Shown here: piece after piece, positions 20,153 to 30,503 of the stretch
How the letters are laid out: each line of letters opens with the position of its first letter
Numbering within the stretch: the first letter of the stretch is position 1
NCBI RefSeq assembly: GCF_039523075.1
Contig: NZ_BAAAEP010000013.1
Location: forward strand, 1-64,000
DNA length: 64,000 bases
From: Caenispirillum bisanense
GTDB taxonomy: Bacteria; Pseudomonadota; Alphaproteobacteria; Rhodospirillales; Rhodospirillaceae
Direction: 5' to 3'
Program-made: the position numbers and the translations under genes
The notes under the pieces: model-generated
What the model saw: the letters and a program-made list of their open reading frames with translations, nothing else
What the model was told of the DNA's origin: nothing
Databases searched by the model: none

Positions 20153-20215
20153 GGCGCCCGTCCGCTCCCGCTTCCCGTTTCCCGCACCCCGTTTCCCGGC
20201 CGCAGCCGCACGCCC

Positions 20216-21115
20216 TCAGCCGCGCGACAGCACCAGCGTCGCCCACGGGTCGAGGGCGTAGCGCCGTTCCAGCACCAGCCCCTGCAGGCGGTAGGCGTTG
20301 AGCACCATCGGTTCCTGCCGGCGCAGCAGGCCGGCCAGGATCACCTTGCCGCCGCGGTCCAGGGTCGCGGCCACGTCCTTGGCCATGCGCACCAGCGGGC
20401 GGGCGAGGATGTTGGCGAAGATCAGGTCATAGGGGCCGCGCCGCGGCACCTCCGCCAGGGCGAAGCCGTTGCCGGCGAAGGCGGTCAGCTGCTGGTCCAC
20501 GCGGTTGCGGCGGGCGTTGAGGTCGGTCACCCGCACCGCCTCGGCGTCGATGTCCACTGCCGTCACCGGGCAGGCGAAGGCGCGCGCCGCGGCGATGCCG
20601 AGGATGCCGGTGCCGCAGCCCATGTCCAGCACGTTGCGGAAGCGGCGGCGCTTGCCCAGGTCGTGCAGCGCCATCAGGCAGCCGTAGGTGCTCTGGTGTT
20701 CGCCCGATCCGAAGGCGGTGGCGGCGTCCACCAGCAGCGGCACGCTGCCCGGCGGCAGGGCCTCGTCATAGTGACTGCCGTGGATGAAGAAGCGGCCGGC
20801 GCGGATGGGCGGGAAGGCCTGCAGGTTCTCCTGCAGCCAGTTGCGCTGTTCCTCGCGCTCGATCAGTACCTCGGGCTCCGGCACCCCGGCGACGGCGGCC
20901 GCCAGCGCGATGGAGGCGGCGACGGCGGCCCGGTCAGGCTCGCCCTCGCCATAGCCGTCCAGGCGCCACAGGGCGTCGTCGCGGTCGTCGTCCTCCACCT
21001 CGAACTCCAGCACCGCCGCCATGTGCTCCTGCAGCGCCGCCTCGAAGGCGGGGATGGCGAAGCGCGGGACGATGGTCTGGATGTGCCAGATGTCGGCGGA
21101 GTCCTTGCCGGTCAT
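20216..21115 (-). CDS. prmA: Ribosomal protein L11 methyltransferase
   Basis: A protein of 299 residues. A divergent N-terminal substrate-recognition domain is followed by AFGSGEHQSTYGC (equivalent to the FGTGxHxTT signature), then the class I SAM-binding motif VLDMGCGTGILGIAAAR, VTAVDIDAEAV, and the catalytic NILARPL segment in DLIFANILARPL. It trimethylates L11 using S-adenosylmethionine. Single gene on the minus strand, with no obvious operon partner. The length matches the family. Start ATG at 21115. Confidence 0.92.
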   Translation of the reverse strand: MTGKDSADIWHIQTIVPRFAIPAFEAALQEHMAAVLEFEVEDDDRDDALWRLDGYGEGEPDRAAVAASIALAAAVAGVPEPEVLIEREEQRNWLQENLQAFPPIRAGRFFIHGSHYDEALPPGSVPLLVDAATAFGSGEHQSTYGCLMALHDLGKRRRFRNVLDMGCGTGILGIAAARAFACPVTAVDIDAEAVRVTDLNARRNRVDQQLTAFAGNGFALAEVPRRGPYDLIFANILARPLVRMAKDVAATLDRGGKVILAGLLRRQEPMVLNAYRLQGLVLERRYALDPWATLVLSRG

Positions 21116-21294
21116 TGCGGGTCTTCCGGTGATCGTGGGGTTGCCGTCCGTCTAGCACAGCGAACGCCGGAAGTCATGCGAAGGGCGCATTGCTGCGGCG
21201 CAAAATAGGTCAGAACCGGATAACCGCATCCTGGCCTATGGTCGGTTCAGCACCCCTTGTCACACAGGCCTTCCCGGGGCCGAGAGAGAGCACC

Positions 21295-21474
21295 ATGAGC
21301 CAGATGTCCCCCGACTTCCGCCTGCCGTCCTTCGAAGAGCGGCAGCGTCACCTGCAGCAGGCCCGCGCCCTGCGCTCCGCCGAGCTGTCGCGGCTGATGC
21401 GCGCCGCCTTCGCGTGGCTGCGCGCCGCCCTGCACCTCGGCCAGCACCACCACGGATCGCCGGTGGCGCGCTGA
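21295..21474 (+). CDS. Small basic helical protein, RSAEL type
   Basis: A protein of 59 residues (MSQMSPDFRLPSFEER...), with LRSAELSRLMRAAFAWLRAAL forming an amphipathic helix and a His-rich tail. It resembles short alphaproteobacterial proteins that have an R-S-x-x-L helix and are often found with DUF1127-type genes, but I cannot name a family. The ATG at 21295 follows GAGAGAGAGCACC, a good ribosome binding site. A GC hairpin lies just downstream. Confidence 0.6.
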   Translation: MSQMSPDFRLPSFEERQRHLQQARALRSAELSRLMRAAFAWLRAALHLGQHHHGSPVAR

Positions 21475-21485
21475 CCGGACGGAGC

Positions 21486-21517
21486 GCGGCGGCGGCGGTA
21501 CCTGCCGCCGCCGCCGC
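21486..21517. terminator. GC-only hairpin between convergent genes
   Basis: A perfect 13-bp stem (21486-21498 with 21505-21517) with a six-base loop, located between the small basic protein gene and the convergent MFS gene. There is no T tract, so termination is uncertain. Confidence 0.4.
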
Positions 21518-21528
21518 TACCGCGTCCC

Positions 21529-22770
21529 TTACTCCGCCGCGGCGGCCGGCAGCCGTTCCAGCTTGCGGTCGTCGATGGGCCAGTGCAGCAGCGCCGCGGT
21601 GATGCCGAGGGCGACGCCGGCCCACCACACGATGTCGTAGGAGCCGGTGCTGTCGTACAGCACGCCGCCCATCCACACCCCCATGAAGGCGCCGATCTGG
21701 TGCCCGAAGAAGACGATGCCGAACAGCGTCGCCATGTAGCGCGGGCCGAAGATCTGCGCCACCAGGCCGGAGGTCGGCGGCACCGTCGACAGCCACAGCA
21801 GGCCCATGGCGGCGGAGAACACCAGCACGCTGGCGGTGCTGACCGGCGTCAGGATGAACACCAGGATCACCACCGCCCGCAGGCCGTAGATGATCGACAG
21901 CAGGTACTTCTTGCTGTAACGCCCGGCGATGAGGCCGGCGGAATAGGCGCCGATCACGTTGAACAGCCCGACCAGCCCCAGCGCCCAGGCACCGAGCGCC
22001 GGGCTCAGCCCCTTGTCGACGATGTAGGCCGGAAGGTGGGTCTGGATGAAGGCGACGTGGAAGCCGCAGACGAAGAACCCCATGAACAGCAGCACATAGC
22101 CGCGGTGGCGGAAGGCCTCGCGCACCGCCTCGCCGATGCTCTGGTCGAAGCCGCCGGCGGCGGGCTTAGCCGGCTTGCCCTTCAGCAGCGGCGCCAGCAG
22201 GGCGATCAGCAGCGCCATGGAGCCCATCAGCACCAGCGCCGTCTGCCAGCCGTAGGCGGAGATGAAGCCCTGGCCCAGCGGCACCAGCAGGAACTGGCCG
22301 AGCGACCCGGCGGCGGTGCCGAGGCCGAGCGCCCACGACCGCTTTTCCTCCGGCACCACCCGCGCCATGGCCGCCAGGGCGATGGCGAAGGACGAGCCCG
22401 ACAGGCCCATGCCGACGATCAGGCCGCCGCTCAGGGTGATGGCGGTGGGGGTGGTGGACACCGCCATCAGCATGGTGCCGATGGCGTAAAGGATGCCACC
22501 GCCCACCAGCACGCGGGCGGTGCCGTAACGGTCGGCGAGCGCCCCGGCGAAGGGCTGGCCGGCGCCCCACAGCAGGTTCTGCACGGCGATGGCGGTGGCG
22601 AAGACCTCGCGCCCCCAGCCGTTGGCGGCGCTCATGGGTTCCAGGAACAGGCCGAAGCCGGCGCGGACGCCGAAGTTCAGCAGCCCCACCAGACAGGCGG
22701 CGACGATCACCACCAGGACGACGCCGCGCAGGGCGCTGCGGTCAGGGGCGGGCGGAGAGGCGGTGGTCAT
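21529..22770 (-). CDS. MFS transporter
   Basis: A protein of 413 residues with about twelve hydrophobic segments. The loop after TM2 reads GALADRYGTARVLVGGG, the major-facilitator signature. It resembles the oxalate/formate antiporter-like and MCT-like branch (GFGLFLEPMSAANGWGREVF). An inner-membrane secondary transporter of unknown small molecule, possibly an organic acid. The ATG at 22770 begins MTTASPPAPDRS; longer in-frame versions extend into the divergent regulatory region. It is divergent from the GlxA-type regulator, which is a likely controller. Confidence 0.85.
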   Translation of the reverse strand: MTTASPPAPDRSALRGVVLVVIVAACLVGLLNFGVRAGFGLFLEPMSAANGWGREVFATAIAVQNLLWGAGQPFAGALADRYGTARVLVGGGILYAIGTMLMAVSTTPTAITLSGGLIVGMGLSGSSFAIALAAMARVVPEEKRSWALGLGTAAGSLGQFLLVPLGQGFISAYGWQTALVLMGSMALLIALLAPLLKGKPAKPAAGGFDQSIGEAVREAFRHRGYVLLFMGFFVCGFHVAFIQTHLPAYIVDKGLSPALGAWALGLVGLFNVIGAYSAGLIAGRYSKKYLLSIIYGLRAVVILVFILTPVSTASVLVFSAAMGLLWLSTVPPTSGLVAQIFGPRYMATLFGIVFFGHQIGAFMGVWMGGVLYDSTGSYDIVWWAGVALGITAALLHWPIDDRKLERLPAAAAE

Positions 22771-22864
22771 GGGTCTGCATCCGTCTGAGGCTGCGGAAGG
22801 GGCGGCGCCGGAAGCCGGCACGCGCCTGAACGGTCGTTCATCAGAGTGTGGCGGAAACGCGCCC

Positions 22865-22912
22865 TGGCAGGAATGACAATGATCCCATGGAAACTGCCAC
22901 GGCATCCTGCCA
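22865..22912. promoter_or_regulatory. Three CTGCCA/TGGCAG motifs in the divergent region
   Basis: TGGCAG at 22865-22870 and CTGCCA at 22894-22899 and 22907-22912 lie between the MFS transporter and the glxA-like regulator. Spacing of 13 bp between the last two and the inverted first copy are compatible with an operator for the adjacent AraC-type regulator. Candidate only. Confidence 0.3.
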
Positions 22913-22957
22913 CACTGCCGGGATCAGACGTCTCAGCCTCAGCCAGGACAGTGCGCC

Positions 22958-24040
22958 ATGACTCCACCGCCGCCGGAAGCTCCGTTTACCGCCCCTGAGG
23001 CAGGGCCGCAGCCGGCCACCACCGTCGCCGGGCCGCGCCGGCGGGTGGCGGTGCTGGTGCCGCCGCGGTTCCAGAGCCTGGACCTGACCGGCCCGCTGGA
23101 GGTGTTCAACTATGCCTGCGCCCTGGCGCCCGGCGCCTACGACTGGCCGGTGCGGGTGCTGTCGGAGCGGGGCGGGGAGGTGACATCCTCCAGCGGCCTG
23201 CGCATCGCCACCGAGCCGCTGTCCGATGCGGCGGCGGAGGGCCTGGATACGCTGATGATCGCCGGCGGCCCCGGCGCGCATGATCCCGACCCGGCGGTCA
23301 ATGCTGGCGCGGTGGCGTGGCTGGCGGCCCGGTCGCCGCACATCCGGCGGGTGGCCAGCACCTGCACCGGCGCCTTCCTGCTGGCCGCTGCCGGGCTGCT
23401 CGACGGCCGTCCCGCCACCACCCACTGGCTGTTCCGCGACAAGCTGCGCCGCCGCTTCCCGCGCCTGAAGGTGGAGGACGACGCCCTGTTCCTCGGCGAC
23501 GGGCACATCTACACCGCCGCCGGCGTCACCGCCGGCATCGACCTCGCCCTGGCGCTGGTGGAGGAGGACGCCGGCAACGCCGTGGCGCTCGACATTGCCC
23601 GCCGGCTGGTGGTCTACCTGCGACGGCCGGGCAGCCAGGCCCAGTTCAGCGCCCCGCTGCGGGCCCAGACCCGCACCGCCTCCGACCGCCTGGATGCGGT
23701 CATCGCCTGGATCGCCGACAACCTGGACCGGCCGCTGACGGTGGAAGCGCTGGCCGAGCGCGCCGGCATGACGCCGCGCACCTTCGCCCGCCGCTTCACC
23801 GATGCCACCGGCGCCTCGCCGGGTCGCTTCGTCACCCAGTCGCGGGTGGACGAGGCCCGCCGCCTGCTGCTCGACGCCCCCGACCTGCCGTTGGCGGCGG
23901 TGGCGGCGCGGGTGGGGCTGGAGACGGCGGAAGGCCTGCGGCAGCTGTTCCAGCGGGCGCTCGGCATCGCGCCGGAGGCCTACCGGCGCCAATTCGGCGT
24001 GACGCGGGAGGGCCAATGCCCCATAGCGCGCCTGCGATAA
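22958..24040 (+). CDS. GlxA family transcriptional regulator
   Basis: A protein of 360 residues: an N-terminal DJ-1/PfpI-like domain (RVAVLVPPRFQSLDLTGPLEVF, STCTGAFLLAAAGLLDGRPA with the conserved Cys) and a C-terminal AraC-type double helix-turn-helix (RAGMTPRTFARRFTDATGASP, then VAARVGLETAEGLRQLFQRA). Such proteins activate neighbouring catabolic or transport genes on sensing a metabolite. The divergent MFS transporter is the probable target. The start ATG at 22958 follows CAGTGCGCC, a weak ribosome binding site. Length is typical. Confidence 0.9.
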   Translation: MTPPPPEAPFTAPEAGPQPATTVAGPRRRVAVLVPPRFQSLDLTGPLEVFNYACALAPGAYDWPVRVLSERGGEVTSSSGLRIATEPLSDAAAEGLDTLMIAGGPGAHDPDPAVNAGAVAWLAARSPHIRRVASTCTGAFLLAAAGLLDGRPATTHWLFRDKLRRRFPRLKVEDDALFLGDGHIYTAAGVTAGIDLALALVEEDAGNAVALDIARRLVVYLRRPGSQAQFSAPLRAQTRTASDRLDAVIAWIADNLDRPLTVEALAERAGMTPRTFARRFTDATGASPGRFVTQSRVDEARRLLLDAPDLPLAAVAARVGLETAEGLRQLFQRALGIAPEAYRRQFGVTREGQCPIARLR

Positions 24041-24189
24041 ACCCTCTTCCGGCTACTGATATACCTTTGAAGTAATTTTCTATACCTCGTTACGCCTCCT
24101 GGCCGGGGTGCTGCGATTACCATGCCGTGCATAGCAGCGGCCGCCGACCCCGGCGGTCCGTTCCCGGTGATCTGCAGGGGGTGACTGCC

Positions 24190-26244
24190 TTGAAACGTCC
24201 CGTCGTTGCCGTCTTCCGCGCCCTGGGCCGTGTCCGCGTGCTCGACCGCTTCCGGGTGTCGACCCGCATCATTGCCGGCTTCGCCTTCTGCCTGGCGGTC
24301 ACCGCCGCCGTCGCCGGCGCCGGCTTCTACGGCTTCCAGAGCGCGTCGGAGGGGGTGGAAGACCTCGGCACCGGCATGACGCGGGCGCTCGCCGCCAGCG
24401 ACATGGAGCGGGAGCTGACGGCCCTGCGCTTCTACGCCAACCGCACCCTGGTATCGGGCGATGCGCGTTCCCGCATGGGCTACGACGACACCCACGGCAG
24501 CCTGTCCGGGCAGCTGGCGCGGGCGGCGGCGACGGCGCCGCTGGACCAGCGCGAGCGCTTTGCCGAACTGGCACGGCTGGAAAACGACTACGACGCCGCC
24601 TTCCAGCGCGCCGACGCCCTGACCAAGGAGCGCGAGACGCTGGACCTGACGGTGATCACGCCGCTGGGCGCCGACATCCAGCAGAAGCTGTCCAAGCTCG
24701 CCTCCTTCGCCAGCGAGCGGGGCGATTACCGGCTGGCGGCGGTGTCCGGCAAGGCCATGGAAGCCTTCATGGACGGCCGCAACTACACCCGCGCCTTCAT
24801 CGAGAACCCGTCGCCGGAACTGCTCGACCTCGCCAAGGCGTCGTTCCGCGAGTTCCATCGCCAGGCCGGGCTGATGGGCCGTTTCGGCCTGGATGCCGCC
24901 GAGCGCGAACTGCTGGACGGCGCCCGCTCCGGCCTGCGCGCCTATGCCGAGCGGCTGGACGAGGTCTATCGGGTGAGCGAGGAGCTGAACAAGGCCATCG
25001 AGACCGACATGCCTGCCATCGCCAGCCAGGCCAGCGCCGTCGCCGTCAGCATCAAGAATGCCGAGGTGCAGATCGCCGAAGACCTGCGCTATTCCCTCTC
25101 CGCCCTCATGCGCCAGCTGATGTCGCTGGTGCCGGCGGTGGCGGGCGGCGCCGTGGTGCTGGGGCTGGTGATGGCGGTGGTGACCGTGCGCGGGCTGGTC
25201 GGGCCGCTGAAGGCCATGACCCGCACCATGACCCGGCTGGCCGGCGGCGACCTGACCACCGACGTGCCGGCCCGCGACCGCCGCGACGAAATGGGCGAGA
25301 TGGCCCGCGCCGTCCAGGTGTTCAAGGAGAACGCCCTGGAGGTGGAGCGCCTGAACGCCGCCGCCGAGGAACACCGCCGTGCCGCCGAGGCCGAGCGCAA
25401 GGCCATGCTGGCCGACATCGCCGAACGCCTGCACGAGACCGTCGGCACCATGGTCGGCCGCACCCGCGTGTCGGTGGAGGGCATGCAGGCGTCGTCGCTG
25501 ACCATGGCCGAGACCGCCGAACGCACCAGCGCCCGCGCCACCGATATCGCCGCCGCCGCCGGTCAGGCCGCCAGCAACGTGCAGACGGTGGCCGCGGCGG
25601 CCGAGGAACTGGCCGCCTCCATCGACGAAATCTCGCGCCAGGTCGGCCTGTCGAGCGAGGCCGCCCGCGATGCCTCCGCCAGCGCCAGCGAAACCGCCGC
25701 CATCGTCCAGCGGCTGGCGACGGCGACGGCGGAAATCGGCGAGGTGGTGGCGCTCATCACCGACATCGCCGACCAGACCAACCTGCTGGCCCTCAATGCC
25801 ACCATCGAGGCCGCCCGCGCCGGCGACGCCGGCAAGGGCTTCGCCGTGGTGGCGAGCGAGGTGAAGCAGCTGGCAGGGCAGGTGACCCGCGCCACCGACC
25901 AGATCGCCGGCCGCATCGGCAACGTGCAGGCGGAAACCGACAAGGCGGTCAACGCCATCGCCGACATCGGCCACCGCATCGGCCACATGGACGAGATCGC
26001 CGCCGCCATCGCCGCCGCCATGGAGGAACAGGCCGCCGCCACCCGCGAGATCGTGCGCAACGTGCAGCAGGCCGCCGACGGCACCGAGGGCGTCACCCGC
26101 TCCATCGACGATGTCGCCCGCGACAGCAGCGAAACCCACGATCTGGCCGGCACCCTGCGCACCACCGCCGCCGAACTGGCCGACCAGGGCGAAACCCTCG
26201 GCCGCGAGGTGGAAGCCTTCGTGGAGCGGCTGCGCACCGCCTGA
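24190..26244 (+). CDS. Methyl-accepting chemotaxis protein
   Basis: About 684 residues. TM1 is near residues 20-40 (RIIAGFAFCLAVTAAVAGAGF); a helical periplasmic sensor region of roughly 270 residues with the helical-bundle look of HBM-type sensors follows; TM2 is LVPAVAGGAVVLGLVMAVV. A HAMP domain (VGPLKAMTRTMTRLAGGDL) leads to the cytoplasmic signalling hairpin with the tip IADQTNLLALNATIEAARAGDAGKGFAVVA (within the segment ending near 25851). It lacks a C-terminal pentapeptide tether. Start is uncertain: TTG at 24190 has AGGGGG eight bases upstream and is preferred to GTG at 24181 or 24127. It signals to CheA through CheW, which are not in the window. Confidence 0.88.
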   Translation: MKRPVVAVFRALGRVRVLDRFRVSTRIIAGFAFCLAVTAAVAGAGFYGFQSASEGVEDLGTGMTRALAASDMERELTALRFYANRTLVSGDARSRMGYDDTHGSLSGQLARAAATAPLDQRERFAELARLENDYDAAFQRADALTKERETLDLTVITPLGADIQQKLSKLASFASERGDYRLAAVSGKAMEAFMDGRNYTRAFIENPSPELLDLAKASFREFHRQAGLMGRFGLDAAERELLDGARSGLRAYAERLDEVYRVSEELNKAIETDMPAIASQASAVAVSIKNAEVQIAEDLRYSLSALMRQLMSLVPAVAGGAVVLGLVMAVVTVRGLVGPLKAMTRTMTRLAGGDLTTDVPARDRRDEMGEMARAVQVFKENALEVERLNAAAEEHRRAAEAERKAMLADIAERLHETVGTMVGRTRVSVEGMQASSLTMAETAERTSARATDIAAAAGQAASNVQTVAAAAEELAASIDEISRQVGLSSEAARDASASASETAAIVQRLATATAEIGEVVALITDIADQTNLLALNATIEAARAGDAGKGFAVVASEVKQLAGQVTRATDQIAGRIGNVQAETDKAVNAIADIGHRIGHMDEIAAAIAAAMEEQAAATREIVRNVQQAADGTEGVTRSIDDVARDSSETHDLAGTLRTTAAELADQGETLGREVEAFVERLRTA

Positions 26245-26359
26245 GGAGACCCCATCCGCCGTCGCCGCTGCGGCCCTTGACGTCCCCGCCCGCGGCGGCC
26301 GAGCATGACGCTCCTCCGCCCGCGGGCGGGGCAACCGGCACACAGGGAAAGGGCTCAGC

Positions 26360-27220
26360 ATGAAGCACCAGGGGACCACGGCGGCGCCGGCCGATGCGGC
26401 GGAACGTCGCGCGGCGCGGCCCGTCGTCTGCTATACCGTCGACCGCCTGCCGCCCGTCGACACCGCCTTCTACGCCGCCGTGCGCGAGGGTACGACGGTG
26501 GTGGACGAGGTGATCGTGCCGCCGCGCGACGCCCGCCCGTTCCGGGTGCCGGCCGGCCACCTGTTCCGCATTGTCAGCGTCGACGGGCCGCAGGTCGGCG
26601 ACCTCAACCTGTGGAACGCCGACGACCCGACGGAACGCTTCTTCAGCGGCAAGACCCGCCAGCTGCACGCCACCCACGTGTCCACCGGCGACCGGCTGTG
26701 GAGCACCATGCCGTTCCTGCGCCCCATGGCGACCATCACCCACGACACCCTGGACTGGTACGGCTGGGACGAGGACGGCGGCGGCGTCCACGACGTCATC
26801 GGCACCCGCTGCGACCCTTACACCAACCGCCTGCTGAGCGGCGACGACTACCACCACTGCTGCCACTCCAACCTCACCCGCGCCTTCGCCGCCGCCAGCG
26901 GCCTGCCGGTGGGGCAGGCGGAGATGCATGTGCACGACGTGCTGAACGTGTTCATGTGCACCGGCTTCACCCGCGACACCCACCAGTACTTCATGAAGGC
27001 GAGCCCGGTGCGGCCCGGCGACTTCATCGAGTTCTTCGCCGAGATCGACCTGCTCGGCGCCCTGTCCACCTGTCCGGGCGGCGACTGCAGCGCCAGCCAT
27101 TCCAGCGATGACGCCGCCTGCTACCCGCTGAAGGTGGAAATCCACCGCCCGCGGGCCGAGGCCCTGGCCGGCTGGCAGCCCATGGCGGCCAGCGCCTATC
27201 CGCGCACCCACGGCACCTGA
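26360..27220 (+). CDS. DUF1989 / urea carboxylase-associated family protein
   Basis: A protein of 286 residues with family hallmarks: VIVPPRDARPFRVPAGHLFRIV, GDLNLWNADDP, HVSTGDRLWSTM, CHSNL after HHCC, and the late YFMKASPVRPGDFIEFFAEIDLL with a CPGGDCS cysteine motif. Some members act beside urea carboxylase or allophanate hydrolase in urea and thymidine-like degradation; a guanidine-related role has also been proposed. No urea carboxylase gene is present in this window, so the pathway is open. Cysteines and histidines suggest a metal site. Preceded by GGGAAAGG. Confidence 0.82.
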   Translation: MKHQGTTAAPADAAERRAARPVVCYTVDRLPPVDTAFYAAVREGTTVVDEVIVPPRDARPFRVPAGHLFRIVSVDGPQVGDLNLWNADDPTERFFSGKTRQLHATHVSTGDRLWSTMPFLRPMATITHDTLDWYGWDEDGGGVHDVIGTRCDPYTNRLLSGDDYHHCCHSNLTRAFAAASGLPVGQAEMHVHDVLNVFMCTGFTRDTHQYFMKASPVRPGDFIEFFAEIDLLGALSTCPGGDCSASHSSDDAACYPLKVEIHRPRAEALAGWQPMAASAYPRTHGT

Positions 27221-27321
27221 CCCGCCCCGCGCCCCCGCCGGCCTCCTCCCCTGATCGGGGGATACCGGCGGGGGGACCGACTCGGTAGCCTGCCGCCTCC
27301 TGTTCAAGCGAGGGGGTTTCC

Positions 27322-28422
27322 ATGACTACCTTTCCGGTCGATCTCAGTTCCTATGGCGTCAACCTGTCCGGCGGCGGCGTCATCCAGGGGGAGCGCGTGC
27401 TGGTCGGCACCGCCGGGCCCGACACCCTACGCGCCACCAGCGATGCCGGCTGGCTGCTCAACGGCCTGCAGGGCAATGACCTGATCGTCGGCGGCGGCGG
27501 GTCCGACACCCTGATGGGCAGCGCCGGCGACGACACCCTGGACGGCGGCGCCGGCGACGATTACGCCGCCTTCGCCTTCCTGCCGGAGCAGTACACCTTC
27601 ACCCAGCGGCCCGACGGCATCCTGGTGACCGCCAAGGCGCCGCTCGACCTGCTGGACGGCTCCGCCCTGCTGACCAACATCGAGTTCGCCCTGTTCGGCG
27701 GCCAGGCCTACCGCCTGGCCGACGTGCTGGCCGGCAACTTCACGCCGGTGCTCGGCGGCAGCCCGACCCCGACGGCGCCGACGCCCACCGGCTCCACCGG
27801 CACGGCGGCGGCCGACGTGCTGGCCGGCGGCGATGCCGCCGACGTCATCAGCGGCGGCGCCGGCAACGACACCATCAGCGGCGGCGGCGGCAACGACATC
27901 CTCTACGGCAACGCCGACAACGACGTGCTCTACGGCAACCTGGGCGACGACACGCTCTATGGCGGCCAGGGCGACGACAGCCTGTTCGGCGGCCAGGGGG
28001 CGGACGTGCTCTACGGCAACCTGGGCGCCGACGTGCTCTACGGCAACCTCGGCAACGACACCCTCTACGGCGGTCAGGATAACGACACGCTCTACGGCGG
28101 CCAGGGCAACGACGTGCTGCACGGCAACGCCGGCAACGACGTGCTGTTCGGCAATGCCGGCGACGACACCCTGGTCGGCGGCGGCGGGGCCGACGTGTTC
28201 ATGGCCGCCGGCGGCGGCAACGACACGGTGCTCGACTTCAGCGCCGCCGAAGGCGACCGCCTGAGCTTCGCCGGCCTGTCCGGGGTCAGCTACAGCGTCG
28301 CCGCCGGCAGCGCCGCCGCCACCACCGTCGTCACCTGGCAGGCGGCCGGCGGCGCCGGCGGCACGGTGACGCTGCAGGGCGTGGCCGCCGGCAGCTTCTC
28401 TGACGCTCTGGTGGTGTTCTGA
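27322..28422 (+). CDS. RTX-type calcium-binding repeat protein
   Basis: A protein of 366 residues. One repeat cluster lies near residues 30-75 (GTAGPDTL, NDLIVGGGGSDTLMG), then a spacer, then about 14 near-contiguous nonapeptides from residue 160 to 300 such as GNDTLYGGQ and DVLYGNLG. These form calcium-stabilised parallel beta rolls. The C-terminal 60 residues (FMAAGGGNDTVLDFSAAEGD) resemble the type I secretion tail found on RTX proteins, so export is likely, but no ABC exporter gene is near. No catalytic domain is visible; the N-terminal 30 residues are not a Sec signal. Start ATG at 27322 after GAGGGGG. Confidence 0.85.
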   Translation: MTTFPVDLSSYGVNLSGGGVIQGERVLVGTAGPDTLRATSDAGWLLNGLQGNDLIVGGGGSDTLMGSAGDDTLDGGAGDDYAAFAFLPEQYTFTQRPDGILVTAKAPLDLLDGSALLTNIEFALFGGQAYRLADVLAGNFTPVLGGSPTPTAPTPTGSTGTAAADVLAGGDAADVISGGAGNDTISGGGGNDILYGNADNDVLYGNLGDDTLYGGQGDDSLFGGQGADVLYGNLGADVLYGNLGNDTLYGGQDNDTLYGGQGNDVLHGNAGNDVLFGNAGDDTLVGGGGADVFMAAGGGNDTVLDFSAAEGDRLSFAGLSGVSYSVAAGSAAATTVVTWQAAGGAGGTVTLQGVAAGSFSDALVVF

Positions 28423-28462
28423 GGCGGCCGCATCGGCGCTGACCGCAGCCTCTGCAAGACAA

Positions 28463-28490
28463 AACGCCCGGCGGTTTCCCGCCGGGCGTT
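28463..28490. terminator. Terminator between RTX gene and glnA
   Basis: A 12-bp perfect stem AACGCCCGGCGG (28463-28474) with 28479-28490, tetraloop TTTC, flanked by AAAA on one side and TT on the other, so it could serve both convergent genes. Confidence 0.75.
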
Positions 28491-28529
28491 CTGCTTACTG
28501 CGACCACACAGGTCGATGCACGCCGTGCC

Positions 28530-29939
<1,410 letters not shown>

Positions 29940-29954
29940 GATCCTATTCCCATA

Positions 29955-29969
29955 AGTGTGGCCGGTTGA
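29955..29969 (-). repeat. 15-bp repeat in glnA leader (copy 1)
   Basis: AGTGTGGCCGGTTGA, identical to 30504-30518, lies 15 bp upstream of the glnA start on the minus strand. A shared regulatory or processing site is possible. Confidence 0.5.
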
Positions 29970-30066
29970 AACTTGTCCCCCAGGGCCGCCAACCGTCAGC
30001 CCTGGTCCGGAGCGGGTGCGCGGCGTGCTCGCGTGTCCCGGCCCGGCCCCGTGTCCGCGGCGCGCC

Positions 30067-30405
30067 TCAGATGGCGTCGCTGCCGCGTTCGCCGGTGCGG
30101 ATGCGGATGGCCTCCTCCACGGAGGAGACGAAAATCTTGCCGTCGCCGATGCGGCCGGTGTGGGCCGCCTGCTGGATGGCCTCGATGGCGCGTTCGGCGA
30201 GCGCGTCGTCCACCACCAGCTCGATCTTCACCTTCGGCAGGAAGTCGACGACGTATTCGGCGCCGCGATAAAGTTCCGTATGACCCTTCTGGCGGCCGAA
30301 GCCCTTGGCCTCGGTCACGGTGATGCCCTGCAAGCCGATTTCGTGAAGGGCTTCCTTCACTTCGTCCAGCTTGAACGGCTTGATGATCGCCTCGATCTTC
30401 TTCAT
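30067..30405 (-). CDS. glnB: Nitrogen regulatory protein P-II
   Basis: A protein of 112 residues, a textbook P-II: MKKIEAIIKPFKLDEVK at the start, the T-loop GRQKGHTELYRGAEYVVDF with the uridylylated Tyr51, and the C-terminal GKIFV..EEAIRIRTGE signature. It senses 2-oxoglutarate and ATP/ADP and relays nitrogen status to GlnD, GlnE, NtrB and related partners. The start ATG at 30405 is fixed by family alignment; the longer open frame upstream is rejected. It precedes glnA on the same strand. Confidence 0.97.
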   Translation of the reverse strand: MKKIEAIIKPFKLDEVKEALHEIGLQGITVTEAKGFGRQKGHTELYRGAEYVVDFLPKVKIELVVDDALAERAIEAIQQAAHTGRIGDGKIFVSSVEEAIRIRTGERGSDAI

Positions 30406-30503
30406 GGAACCCCGTCGCTCTCGCTCGCTCGATCCTGGTGCGTCGCCCGTGCCCCGGCGGCCGGCCCCTTGCGACCGACCCCCGTACCACCCTGCGCGGT
30501 GCG

